A stretch of DNA of 7,597 nucleotides from Alphaproteobacteria bacterium. Lineage in GTDB: Bacteria; Pseudomonadota; Alphaproteobacteria; Rhizobiales; Rhizobiaceae. The translations under genes were made by a program, and so were the position numbers. Below, piece by piece: positions 1 to 6,325 of this stretch. Where the stretch lies: assembly GCA_017308345.1 (NCBI GenBank), contig JAFKFE010000420.1, positions 3,839 through 11,435 on the forward strand, written 5' to 3'. The notes beneath the pieces are model-generated. The model did no database searches and was not told the origin of the DNA. It saw only the letters and a program-made list of their open reading frames with translations. Positions within the stretch are counted from its first letter, which is position 1. Each line of letters opens with the position of its first letter.

Positions 1-225
1 CCGGTACAGCAGCTGGCTCGCCTCGACATGCGCCGACAGAAGGCGCGAAAGCGACAGGTAGATGCGCTTGACCTCCTCGAGGTCGACCGGGTCGTTGAGC
101 GAGCGCAGCCGGGCGATCTCGTCTCCGGTCAGCGTCAGCGGCGTGTCGGCGCGGAACTGCGACCATTGCTCGGCGGAGAAGAATCGATAGGGGGAGTACT
201 TCTCGGTCGGCGCAAGCTGGTCCAT
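1..225 (-). CDS. coaA: Pantothenate kinase, type I (N-terminal 75 residues, cut by window edge)
   Basis: Type I pantothenate kinase phosphorylates pantothenate with ATP, the first and usually rate-setting step of coenzyme A synthesis in the cytoplasm. The visible part begins [20 protein letters not shown] and continues through a [21 protein letters not shown] segment and the [16 protein letters not shown] helix, the typical N-terminal region of bacterial CoaA. The P-loop and catalytic core lie beyond position 1 and cannot be checked. The ATG at 223-225 is preceded by a good Shine-Dalgarno (AGGAGA, 229-234). The gene follows hisE after 23 bases and is probably the distal gene of the his operon, an arrangement I recall from other rhizobia. 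The frame is open to the edge with no disruption. Confidence 0.9.
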   Translation of the reverse strand, partial: MDQLAPTEKYSPYRFFSAEQWSQFRADTPLTLTGDEIARLRSLNDPVDLEEVKRIYLSLSRLLSAHVEASQLLYR

Positions 226-248
226 CGAGTCTCCTGCCCTCCTCGCCG

Positions 249-575
249 TCAGCCCCGGGACGCCTTTTCGGCGATGCCCGAGCGGCCGGTCCGGCTCTCG
301 AGCTCCTTCAGCACGTCGTCCAGCGCAATGCCCGCTATGCCGAGGACGACCAGCCAATGATATATAAGATCGGCGCTTTCCGAAACGAGGGCCTGCTTGT
401 CGCCGCGGACGGCGGCGATGACGGCTTCCACGGCCTCTTCGCCAAGCTTCTGCGCCGCCTTGTCCATGCCCTTGGCGAACAGTTTCGCCGTCCACGATTC
501 CGGGTCGCCGGAATGGGCGCGTTGGTGGATGATCGTTTCCAGCTCGGCGAGCGAAAATTGAACCATGGCAGTCAT
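249..575 (-). CDS. hisE: Phosphoribosyl-ATP pyrophosphatase HisE
   Basis: HisE hydrolyses phosphoribosyl-ATP to phosphoribosyl-AMP and pyrophosphate, the second step of histidine biosynthesis. The 108-residue product has the normal length of a stand-alone HisE and no HisI domain. It shows the MazG-like all-alpha metal site: ESWTAKL at 26-32, then KLGEEAVE with acidic residues E46, E47 and E50, and SESADLIYH with E66 and D69, which would hold Mg ions. Two starts are possible, ATG at 573-575 or ATG at 564-566 ([10 protein letters not shown]). Neither has a clear Shine-Dalgarno, and the bases just upstream of the first belong to a palindromic repeat, so the start is uncertain by three codons. 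It lies 62 bases after hisF, the loosest junction inside the operon. Confidence 0.95.
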   Translation of the reverse strand: MTAMVQFSLAELETIIHQRAHSGDPESWTAKLFAKGMDKAAQKLGEEAVEAVIAAVRGDKQALVSESADLIYHWLVVLGIAGIALDDVLKELESRTGRSGIAEKASRG

Positions 576-576
576 C

Positions 577-640
577 TATCTGCTTGTTTAAGCATGATCT
601 TTTCCGAAAAACGGTCCCCGCTTTCCGGGATCATGCTTTA
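577..640. repeat. Rhizobiales-type palindromic intergenic repeat between hisF and hisE
   Basis: The element contains a perfect inverted repeat, AAGCATGATC at 590-599 and GATCATGCTT at 629-638, separated by 29 bases that include the nearly self-complementary TTTTCCGAAAA (600-610). The flank at 577-589 (minus strand AAACAAGCAGATA) resembles the tail that usually follows GATCATGC in these repeats. From memory, closely similar sequences occur in many intergenic copies in Mesorhizobium and other Rhizobiales genomes; I could not verify this or count copies. The repeat fills the hisF-hisE gap almost completely: the hisF TAA stop (638-640) overlaps one edge and the upstream hisE ATG begins just past the other. 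In RNA it could fold into a long hairpin within the his transcript. It lacks the T-run of an intrinsic terminator. Confidence 0.75.
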
Positions 641-1429
641 AGCCCGATGGTCGGCCGAGTCCAGCCGCATCGGCAGGCCGGCCCTGGCCATGTATGCCTT
701 GGCCTCGGCGATCGTGTAGGTGCCGAAATGGAAGATCGAGGCGGCAAGCACGGCACCGGCATGGCCGTCGCGGATGCCTTCGACCAGGTGATCGAGCGTT
801 CCGACGCCGCCGGAGGCGATCACCGGCGCGCGCACCGCGTCGGCGATGGCGCGCGTGAGCGCGATGTCGTAGCCGGCCGTGGTGCCGTCGCGGTCCATCG
901 AGGTGAGCAGGATCTCGCCGGCGCCGCGATCCACCATGCGGCTGGCGAATTCGACCGCGTCGATGCCCGTCCTCTCGCGTCCGCCATGGGTGAAGATCTC
1001 CCAGCGATCGGCCTCGCCTTGCGCCGACACCTTCTTGGCGTCGATCGCCACGACGATGCACTGGTTGCCGAACTTGTCGGCGGCTTCCGTGACGAAATCC
1101 GGATTCTTCACCGCCGCCGTGTTGATCGACACCTTGTCGGCGCCGGCCAGAAGCAGCTTGCGGATGTCGGCCACCTGGCGCACGCCGCCGCCGACGGTCA
1201 ATGGCATGAAGCATTGCTCGGCCGTCCTGGCGACCACGTCGAAGATCGTCTCGCGGTTGTCGGACGAGGCGGTTATGTCGAGGAAGCAGAGCTCGTCGGC
1301 GCCCGCGGCGTCATAAGCCTTGGCGGCCTCGACCGGATCGCCGGCGTCGATGAGGTCGATGAAATTGACGCCCTTGACCACGCGGCCGTTCTTGACGTCG
1401 AGGCAGGGGATGACACGGGCCTTCAGCAT
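638..1429 (-). CDS. hisF: Imidazole glycerol phosphate synthase, cyclase subunit HisF
   Basis: HisF is the (beta/alpha)8-barrel half of IGP synthase. It takes ammonia from HisH and converts PRFAR to imidazole glycerol phosphate and AICAR, linking histidine and purine synthesis. From the chosen ATG the product has 263 residues and places the two catalytic aspartates exactly at D11 (IPCLD) and D130 (VVAID), the standard Thermotoga numbering. Phosphate-binding loops are visible at TVGGG (78-82) and in the IASGGVGT segment. A GTG one codon earlier (1430-1432) would overlap the preceding stop as GTGA, but GGAAGG at 1436-1441 is spaced better for the ATG. The upstream arginase-like gene ends at 1429-1431, so the two are translationally coupled. 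The stop codon lies inside a repeat element. Confidence 0.97.
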   Translation of the reverse strand: MLKARVIPCLDVKNGRVVKGVNFIDLIDAGDPVEAAKAYDAAGADELCFLDITASSDNRETIFDVVARTAEQCFMPLTVGGGVRQVADIRKLLLAGADKVSINTAAVKNPDFVTEAADKFGNQCIVVAIDAKKVSAQGEADRWEIFTHGGRERTGIDAVEFASRMVDRGAGEILLTSMDRDGTTAGYDIALTRAIADAVRAPVIASGGVGTLDHLVEGIRDGHAGAVLAASIFHFGTYTIAEAKAYMARAGLPMRLDSADHRA

Positions 1430-2250
1430 CACTTGCCTTCCAGGGTCGCCAGCAGGTCGACCACCAGCTCGCCGACCAGCGGCGGCACGTCACCCTTGGG
1501 GTCGAAGGCCGGATCGTAGGCGGAAATGGTCAGTCCGGCGATCGAGAGCGGGCCGGCGAGGCCGCACATCGCGCTGCGCACCTGCTCGGGCGCCGGGCCG
1601 CCCGGGGTTGTGTAGCGGTTGGCCTGCAGCTTCTCGGGGTCGTGCACGTCGAGGTCGACATGCATGTGGACCCGGCCCGCGCCGTCGGCCTTCAGTCTCT
1701 GCACCGCGCTTTTCCAGTCCGGGCATTCGGTCCGGATGACCGGCAGCTTCTCGAGCAGCTCCTTCTCGGCCTCGTCGAGGTCGCGCGCGTTGACCAGGAC
1801 GCAGCGCGACGGATCGAGCGGCTTGAAGCCGGGGATCTGGTTCGCCATCGGCCGCCAGCAGAGGCCGATGCCGTCGAGGAAACCGGTGGTGGAGGTCTCC
1901 GGCGTGTTGAGGTCGCCATGCTGGTCGGCCCAGATGATCGCGTCGGCGCCCGAGCCGGCGACGGCGCCGGCGCTGGTCAGGCAGTTTCCGGCCAGCACGA
2001 TCGGAAACCGCTTCTTGTCCAGCGCGATGCGGACCTCGCCCGACACGGAGTTGCAGACGGCAAATCCGGTGCTGATCTCGCGCTCTTCCTCGTCCTCGAC
2101 CACCTTGCCGATGTCGAGCACTTCGACATCATGGCCGGCGAGCTTCAGCGCGTCGGCCAGCCCGCCGGCAATCAGCGCGTCCGGGCCCTTGCCGCAGCCG
2201 CCGAGGAAATGGCCGCTGTCATAGGGGGCCAGGATGATCGAGATGTTCAC
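1429..2250 (-). CDS. Divergent arginase/ureohydrolase-family protein inside the his operon
   Basis: This 273-residue protein has the arginase (ureohydrolase) fold signature. Visible motifs are WADQHGD with D109, H111 and D113 matching the D-x-H-x-D manganese ligands, VDLDVHDP with D199 and D201 matching the second Asp pair, and [11 protein letters not shown] matching the GGLTYRE-type segment. Two positions differ from true arginases. The first His ligand, normally in a GGDHS motif, appears as Cys90 in AGNCLTSAG. The Glu that contacts the guanidinium group appears to be Ala244 in ISAYDP. I therefore do not assign arginase, agmatinase or formimidoylglutamase activity; the substrate is unknown. 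It starts with GTG (2248-2250) overlapping the hisA stop by four bases (GTGA) and ends overlapping the hisF start region, so it is embedded between two histidine genes. The frame is intact with no sign of decay. Confidence 0.88.
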   Translation of the reverse strand: MNISIILAPYDSGHFLGGCGKGPDALIAGGLADALKLAGHDVEVLDIGKVVEDEEEREISTGFAVCNSVSGEVRIALDKKRFPIVLAGNCLTSAGAVAGSGADAIIWADQHGDLNTPETSTTGFLDGIGLCWRPMANQIPGFKPLDPSRCVLVNARDLDEAEKELLEKLPVIRTECPDWKSAVQRLKADGAGRVHMHVDLDVHDPEKLQANRYTTPGGPAPEQVRSAMCGLAGPLSIAGLTISAYDPAFDPKGDVPPLVGELVVDLLATLEGK

Positions 2251-2993
2251 GGTCTTGCCTCCGCCCTTTCGCCGCGCAGGATCGCCAGCGCCTCGGCCGG
2301 GTCGATACGCCCGTCATATAGGGCGCGGCCCGAGATCGCGCCTTCGAGCTTTTTCGCGTCGGGCATGGTCATGCGCACGATGTCGGCGATCGAGGCCAGC
2401 CCGCCGGACGCGATCACCGGAATGGAAACCGCCTCCGCTAGGTCGATGGTCGAATCCCAGTTGATGCCGGTCAGCACGCCGTCCCGGTCGATGTCGGTGT
2501 AGATGATGGCGGCCACGCCGGCGCCCTCGAATTTCCTGGCCAGCTCGATGACGCCGAGCTCCGAGGCCTCGGCCCAGCCCTCGACGGCCACCTTGCCGCC
2601 CTTGGCGTCGATGCCGACCGCGATCTTTCCCGGAAAAGCCTTGCAGGCTTCCTTGACGAGTTCGGGTTCGCGCACCGCCACGGTGCCGAGGATGACGCGC
2701 GTCAGGCCGCGGTCCAGCCAGTCCTCGATCTGCGGCAAGGTGCGGATCCCGCCGCCGAGCTGCACCGGGTTCTTCGTCGCCTTGAGGATGGCGCCGACCG
2801 CGGCGCTGTTGACGCTCTGGCCCTTGAAGGCGCCGTTGAGGTCGACGACATGCAGCCACTCGAAACCCTGTACCTCGAAGGCCTCGGCCTGCGCGGCGGG
2901 GTCGTCATTGTAGATGGTGGCGGTGGCCATGTCGCCGTGTTTCAGGCGCACGCATTTGCCGTCCTTGAGGTCTATCGCGGGAAACAGGATCAC
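2247..2993 (-). CDS. hisA: ProFAR isomerase HisA
   Basis: HisA, a (beta/alpha)8 barrel related to HisF, isomerises ProFAR to PRFAR, the substrate of HisF. The 248-residue product begins [17 protein letters not shown] with catalytic Asp8, and carries the second catalytic aspartate at D129 (AVGID). Phosphate-binding motifs are visible at LGGGIR (79-84) and in the VIASGGLAS segment, with the DIDRDG motif at 167-172. The start is GTG at 2991-2993; the conserved N-terminus fixes it there, as no ATG is suitably placed. It begins two bases after the DUF1330 stop and its own TGA overlaps the GTG of the arginase-like gene. No strong Shine-Dalgarno is visible at the proper distance, which suggests dependence on translation of the upstream gene. 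Confidence 0.97.
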   Translation of the reverse strand: MILFPAIDLKDGKCVRLKHGDMATATIYNDDPAAQAEAFEVQGFEWLHVVDLNGAFKGQSVNSAAVGAILKATKNPVQLGGGIRTLPQIEDWLDRGLTRVILGTVAVREPELVKEACKAFPGKIAVGIDAKGGKVAVEGWAEASELGVIELARKFEGAGVAAIIYTDIDRDGVLTGINWDSTIDLAEAVSIPVIASGGLASIADIVRMTMPDAKKLEGAISGRALYDGRIDPAEALAILRGERAEARP

Positions 2994-2995
2994 GG

Positions 2996-3286
2996 TCAGG
3001 CGCCCTCGACGATGACGAAATGACCGGTCGACGCCGCCAGCCGGAATTTCAAGGCGTCCTGATACTCGGGCGATTCATAGCAGGCCACGGCCCTGTCGTA
3101 GGACTCGAACTCCACCACCACATGGCGATTGCCCGTCGGTCCTTCGGGGTCGGCGTGGCGTCCGGCCCGCACCAGGAACTTCGCGCCATACTTGGCGAAG
3201 GCTTTGGCGTTGGCTTCGATATACTGCTTGTAGACCTCGGGGTCGCGGACGTCGACCAGCGCGATCCAGTAGCCCTTCTTGTCCAT
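2996..3286 (-). CDS. DUF1330 family protein
   Basis: A 96-residue protein of the DUF1330 family, small proteins with the ferredoxin-like dimeric alpha/beta-barrel fold. Typical features are the start [24 protein letters not shown], the central KFLVRAGR strand (residues 37-44), the [27 protein letters not shown] segment and the FVIVEG C-terminal strand. No biochemical function is established for the family to my knowledge. Its ATG follows the hisH TAG with no intervening base, and a strong Shine-Dalgarno GGAGG (3293-3297) lies inside the end of hisH. It is two bases from hisA. It is therefore translated as part of the his operon, between the glutaminase and the isomerase genes, but the sequence gives no direct sign of a role in histidine synthesis. 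Confidence 0.88.
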   Translation of the reverse strand: MDKKGYWIALVDVRDPEVYKQYIEANAKAFAKYGAKFLVRAGRHADPEGPTGNRHVVVEFESYDRAVACYESPEYQDALKFRLAASTGHFVIVEGA

Positions 3287-3937
3287 CTAGGGCCTCCATC
3301 TCATGAAATTGCTGATCAGGGCCAGGCCGAGCGCCTGGCTTTTTTCGGGATGGAACTGCGTGCCGGCGAGGTTGTCGCGGGCGACCGCGGCCGTCACCGG
3401 GCCGCCATAGTCGGTGACCGCCAGCACCTCGTCCGGCTTGCGCGCCTCGAGATGGTAGGAATGGACGAAATAGGCGTGCAACCCCTTCGGTCCGGTCTCG
3501 ATGCCGGAGAAGAGCGGATGCTGCCGTTTCAGCTCGATCGTGTTCCAGCCGATCTGCGGGATCTTCAGCGCCGGATCCTTCGGCGTGATCTCCTTGACGT
3601 CGCCGGCGATCCAGCCGAAACCCTTGGTGACGGTCTTCTCGAGACCGCGTTCCGACATGAGCTGCATGCCGACGCAGATGCCGAGGAACGGCCGCGCCTT
3701 GGCGATGGCCACTTCTTCCACCGCTTCCCACATGCCGGCGACAGCACGCAGTCCCGCGGCGCAGTCGGCATAGGCGCCGACACCCGGCAGCACGATCCGG
3801 TCGGCGGTGCGCACGCGCTCGGCATCGGCGGTGAGGTCGATGGTTGCCGCGATGCCCGCCTCGCGGGCCGCGCGCTCGAAGGCCTTGGTGGCCGAGCGCA
3901 GATTGCCCGAGCCGTAGTCGATGATGGCTACCCGCAT
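3287..3937 (-). CDS. hisH: Imidazole glycerol phosphate synthase, glutamine amidotransferase subunit HisH
   Basis: HisH is a class I glutamine amidotransferase that hydrolyses glutamine and channels ammonia into the HisF barrel. The 216-residue product has the full triad: Cys88 in FLGICVGMQ, and His196 and Glu198 in TQFHPEKS. The oxyanion-region motif PGVGAY is at 51-56. The N-terminal [13 protein letters not shown] and C-terminal ALISNFMRW segments are typical. The ATG (3935-3937) lies one base after the stop of the DUF2628 gene, and its ribosome site (GGAAGG, 3944-3949) is within that gene's last codons. In this operon hisH and hisF are separated by three genes. Confidence 0.97.
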   Translation of the reverse strand: MRVAIIDYGSGNLRSATKAFERAAREAGIAATIDLTADAERVRTADRIVLPGVGAYADCAAGLRAVAGMWEAVEEVAIAKARPFLGICVGMQLMSERGLEKTVTKGFGWIAGDVKEITPKDPALKIPQIGWNTIELKRQHPLFSGIETGPKGLHAYFVHSYHLEARKPDEVLAVTDYGGPVTAAVARDNLAGTQFHPEKSQALGLALISNFMRWRP

Positions 3938-3938
3938 G

Positions 3939-4415
3939 TCAGGGCCTTCCAGGCGTATGGGTCAGTCCCAGCGCCATGCCGGTTTGCGGCGCGCGTGCCA
4001 GCGAGGCGTCCGGCACGATGCGCGGCATAGGCGCGGGCTCCTCGCCGTCGTCGCCGGTTTCCATCGCATGGCGTATTTCGGCATCGCCGGGATTGTCGGC
4101 CTCGACCACGCCCCATTCCCGCCAGCCGCGCCGGCGCAACGCCGCGACGCGCAGGCCCTGGCCTTCGAACCCGACATAGAGCGAGACCAGCAAGGAAAGC
4201 ACCGACCCTGCCCATTCGAGCCCGAGGCTCTTGCCGGCCATCGACAGGATCGCCATGACGACGAAGGTCGAGGCCGCCTCGATCCACAGCCGGTTCCAGG
4301 CGAGCCACAGCGGCGCGACCAGGAAACCCAGCCAGGTGAAGCCATCGCGCACGAAACGCTCGCCCTCGGCCTTGTTGCCGTCCGCTGGCGGCTGCATCAC
4401 GACATAGATCGCCAT
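3939..4415 (-). CDS. DUF2628 domain membrane protein
   Basis: A 158-residue protein matching the DUF2628 type. It starts [10 protein letters not shown], then [19 protein letters not shown] leads into a hydrophobic block with about three membrane segments (roughly 27-43, 46-62 and 67-83). A basic [13 protein letters not shown] stretch follows, and then an acidic, proline-rich, probably disordered cytoplasmic tail of about 45 residues. No catalytic motif is visible and the function is unknown. It follows hisB after four bases with a good Shine-Dalgarno (AAAGGA, overlapping the hisB end) and is one base from hisH, so it is co-transcribed with the his genes. A DUF2628 gene between hisB and hisH is, as I recall, recurrent in rhizobia. 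Confidence 0.85.
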   Translation of the reverse strand: MAIYVVMQPPADGNKAEGERFVRDGFTWLGFLVAPLWLAWNRLWIEAASTFVVMAILSMAGKSLGLEWAGSVLSLLVSLYVGFEGQGLRVAALRRRGWREWGVVEADNPGDAEIRHAMETGDDGEEPAPMPRIVPDASLARAPQTGMALGLTHTPGRP

Positions 4416-4419
4416 AGGG

Positions 4420-5016
4420 CTATCCTTTCAGGGATCCCTTGGTGGAAGGCACCGCGTCAGGCTGGCGCGGATCGGGCTCCAGGGCCGCGCGCAACACCCG
4501 CGCCACCGCCTTGAAGCAGGTCTCGGCGATATGATGGTTATTGGCGCCGTAATGGTTGGCCACATGCAGCGTGATGCCGGCATTCTGTGCCAGCGCCTGG
4601 AAGAACTCGCGCACCAGCTCGGTGTCGAAACTGCCGATCTTCGGCGACGAGAAGGCGACGTTCCAGACCAGGAATGGCCGGCCGGAGACGTCGATCGCCG
4701 CCCTGGTCAGCGTCTCGTCCATGGCAAGGTCGATCGAGGCATAGCGCATGATGCCGCGCCGCTCGCCCAATGCCTTGCTCAACGCCTGCCCGATCGCGAT
4801 CCCGGTGTCCTCGACCGTGTGGTGGTCGTCGATATGCAGGTCGCCCTTGGCCCTGATCGTCATGTCGATCAGCGAATGCCGCGACAGCTGGTCGAGCATA
4901 TGGTCGAAGAAGCCGACCCCGGTCGAAATGTCGGATTTGCCCTTGCCGTCGACATGGACCGAAACCGAAATCTCGGTTTCCCTGGTCTTGCGGCTGACTT
5001 CGGCCGAACGCGTCAT
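4420..5016 (-). CDS. hisB: Imidazoleglycerol-phosphate dehydratase HisB
   Basis: HisB dehydrates imidazole glycerol phosphate to imidazole acetol phosphate using a di-manganese centre, in a large oligomer. The 198-residue product is the monofunctional form with no fused HolPase domain. The metal-binding motifs are both present: DHHTVED at 64-70 and NNHHIAE at 159-165, with [16 protein letters not shown] at 33-48. The C-terminus PSTKGSLKG is typical. The ATG at 5014-5016 has an AAGGA Shine-Dalgarno (5024-5028) seven bases away. It is the first gene of the minus-strand his operon and faces the divergent hslV, so its promoter should lie in 5017-5221. Confidence 0.97.
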   Translation of the reverse strand: MTRSAEVSRKTRETEISVSVHVDGKGKSDISTGVGFFDHMLDQLSRHSLIDMTIRAKGDLHIDDHHTVEDTGIAIGQALSKALGERRGIMRYASIDLAMDETLTRAAIDVSGRPFLVWNVAFSSPKIGSFDTELVREFFQALAQNAGITLHVANHYGANNHHIAETCFKAVARVLRAALEPDPRQPDAVPSTKGSLKG

Positions 5017-5221
5017 CGCTCTGTCCTTATCGGGGGCATCGGGCTTGAAAACGAGAGCCTTCTATCAGCATGATCCGGCGATTGCCAGTTTCCATTCCGG
5101 CGGCTATCGGCCTTGCCGGGCGGCGGTTTGCAATCGTTCGCCATGTGCATACATATGGCCGGTCAAACTCACTCGTACCGCGCCAATCGCCTTCAAGGGA
5201 TAGCGCGAATCGGAGCAATAC
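5017..5221. promoter_or_regulatory. Divergent hisB / hslV control region
   Basis: These 205 bases separate the start codons of the divergent hisB and hslV genes and must hold the promoters of both operons unless transcription enters from elsewhere. Ribosome sites are visible at both ends: AAGGA for hisB (minus strand, 5024-5028) and GGAG for hslV (5212-5215). Possible promoter fragments include TTGACC on the minus strand at 5161-5166 and CTTGAAA on the plus strand at 5044-5050, but neither has a convincing partner at the correct spacing. A 20-base imperfect palindrome lies near the centre. No small ORF, leader peptide with His codons, or terminator was recognised. Confidence 0.5.
5140..5159. 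repeat. Imperfect palindrome, candidate operator
   Basis: The half-sites are GCCATGTGCA and TACATATGGC. Eight of ten base pairs are symmetrical about the centre between 5149 and 5150, with outer arms GCCAT and ATGGC matching exactly. It lies 62 bases before the hslV start and 123 bases before the hisB start, and next to a minus-strand TTGACC that could be a -35 element. Such symmetry suits a dimeric DNA-binding protein, but no regulator is identified and chance symmetry cannot be excluded. Confidence 0.35.
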
Positions 5222-5773
5222 ATGTCGAATGAACTTTCCATGCACGCCACGACCATCGTCAGCGTGCGCAAGGGCAGCAAGGTCGTGATCGCCGGCGACG
5301 GCCAGGTCAGCCTCGGCCAGACCATCATGAAGGGCAATGCCCGCAAGGTGCGTCGCATCGGCAAGGGCGGCGGCGTCATTGCCGGCTTCGCGGGCGCCAC
5401 CGCCGACGCCTTCACCCTGCTCGAGCGGCTCGAAGCCAAGCTCGAACAATATCCCGACCAGCTGACGCGGGCCTGCGTCGAGCTCGCCAAGGACTGGCGC
5501 ACCGACCGCTATCTGCGCCGGCTGGAAGCCATGATGCTGGTCGCCGACAAGTCGGTCTCGCTGGCGCTGACCGGCAATGGCGACGTGCTCGAGCCCGAAC
5601 ATGGCGTCATGGCCATCGGCTCCGGCGGCAATTACGCGCTGGCGGCGGCGCGCGCGCTGATGGATACCGACAAGGACGCCGAGGAGATCGCCCGCAAGGC
5701 CATGCAGATCGCGTCCGACATCTGCGTCTACACCAACAACAACTTCGTCGTCGAAACGCTTGATGCAGCTTGA
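5222..5773 (+). CDS. hslV: ATP-dependent protease peptidase subunit HslV (ClpQ)
   Basis: HslV is the proteasome-like N-terminal threonine peptidase of the HslUV protease, which degrades unfolded and regulatory proteins in the cytoplasm. The 183-residue precursor contains [11 protein letters not shown], where Thr10 becomes the catalytic N-terminal Thr after removal of a nine-residue leader. Asp26 (GDGQ) and Lys42 (ARKVRR) correspond to the mature active-site residues 17 and 33. Other hallmarks are [46 protein letters not shown] and AIGSGGNYA. The ATG at 5222 is favoured over Met7 (5240) by GGAG at 5212-5215. E. coli HslV has essentially only Met before the Thr; longer leaders occur in alphaproteobacteria. 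It is the first gene of the hslV-GNAT-UPF0314-hslU unit. Confidence 0.97.
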   Translation: MSNELSMHATTIVSVRKGSKVVIAGDGQVSLGQTIMKGNARKVRRIGKGGGVIAGFAGATADAFTLLERLEAKLEQYPDQLTRACVELAKDWRTDRYLRRLEAMMLVADKSVSLALTGNGDVLEPEHGVMAIGSGGNYALAAARALMDTDKDAEEIARKAMQIASDICVYTNNNFVVETLDAA

Positions 5774-5776
5774 GGT

Positions 5777-5800
5777 CCATGATCGGGGAGAGGATCATGG
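5777..5800 (+). promoter_or_regulatory. Hairpin enclosing the GNAT ribosome site and start codon
   Basis: A perfect 8-bp inverted repeat, CCATGATC at 5777-5784 and GATCATGG at 5793-5800, flanks an eight-base loop GGGGAGAG (5785-5792) that carries the Shine-Dalgarno of the next gene. The chosen start ATG (5797-5799) is in the 3' arm and would be paired when the RNA folds, while another in-frame ATG (5779-5781) sits in the 5' arm. It begins three bases after the hslV stop. The geometry is read directly from the sequence; a regulatory effect is inference. Confidence 0.5.
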
Positions 5801-6321
5801 CCGACCAGGAAGACAGATACGATTTTCGGCCGGTCACAGTTAAGGACCTGCCGATGATCGCCGGCTGGTTGCGCGAGCCGCATGTCGCCGCCTGGTGGGA
5901 CGATCCGGAAAAGGAGATCGCCGAGATCCGCGAGCATATCGATTCGGTCTCGGTGGAGCCGCTGATCGTCGAGCTCGACGGCAGGCCGATCGCCTACCTG
6001 CAGAGCTATGACCCGCATCTGGAGGACGACCATCCCTATGCCGACCAGCCCTTCGGCACGCTGGGCGTCGATCTTTCGATCGGCCCGCCGGAACTGGTCG
6101 GCATGGGCCATGGCTCGGCCATCCTGCGCCAGTTCGTCGAGGAGCTGTTCGAGGAAGGCGCGCCGCGCGTCATCATCGATCCGCATCCCGACAACGTCCG
6201 CGCCATCCGCGCCTATGAGAAGGCCGGCTTCAGGCGGATCGGCCGCAGGCATTCGCAATATGGCGACGTCATGCTGATGGCTGTCGACGCGACCGAAGAC
6301 GACGAAAATCTGGGGGACTGA
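5797..6321 (+). CDS. GNAT-family N-acetyltransferase, AAC(6')-like
   Basis: This protein (174 residues from the chosen start) belongs to the GNAT superfamily and transfers an acetyl group from acetyl-CoA to an unidentified amine. Its layout follows aminoglycoside 6'-N-acetyltransferases such as AAC(6')-Ib: an N-terminal [25 protein letters not shown] segment, a [12 protein letters not shown] strand (62-73), GVDLSIG (90-96), the acetyl-CoA loop [10 protein letters not shown] (101-110), [20 protein letters not shown] (126-145) and a short C-terminal strand. The resemblance does not show drug resistance; related chromosomal enzymes may act on other substrates. The ATG at 5797 has GGAG at 5787-5790; the frame is open further upstream, with alternatives at ATG 5779 and TTG 5770, the latter overlapping the hslV stop. 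It is four bases from the next gene. Confidence 0.85.
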   Translation: MADQEDRYDFRPVTVKDLPMIAGWLREPHVAAWWDDPEKEIAEIREHIDSVSVEPLIVELDGRPIAYLQSYDPHLEDDHPYADQPFGTLGVDLSIGPPELVGMGHGSAILRQFVEELFEEGAPRVIIDPHPDNVRAIRAYEKAGFRRIGRRHSQYGDVMLMAVDATEDDENLGD

Positions 6322-6325
6322 GGCA

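Noticed and set aside
577..640. The hisF-hisE repeat as a rho-independent terminator or CRISPR unit
   Set aside because: There is no T-run after the stem on either strand and only a single copy in the window, so neither reading is supported.
584..1519. A 311-codon open frame on the plus strand
   Set aside because: It is antisense to hisF and part of the arginase-like gene, which have clear family motifs. Its product is rich in Arg, Gly, Asp and His in the low-complexity manner of shadow frames in GC-rich DNA.
3020..4030. A 336-codon open frame on the plus strand
   Set aside because: It lies antisense to DUF1330, hisH and the end of DUF2628, shows no recognisable domain, and is explained by codon bias of the real genes.
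5044..5067. Possible RpoH-type heat-shock promoter (CTTGAAA at 5044) for hslV
   Set aside because: The -35 match is good, but the nearest -10-like bases (CTATCA at 5062) are too close and it is about 155 bases before the hslV start. A second -10-like CGCCATGT at 5139-5146 has no -35 partner at proper spacing. HslVU operons are often heat induced, but I cannot place the promoter.
5027..5602. A 191-codon minus-strand frame that would run from inside hslV across the intergenic region toward hisB
   Set aside because: Most of it is the complement of hslV and has a shadow-frame composition. Treating it as a gene would remove all space for the hisB promoter.
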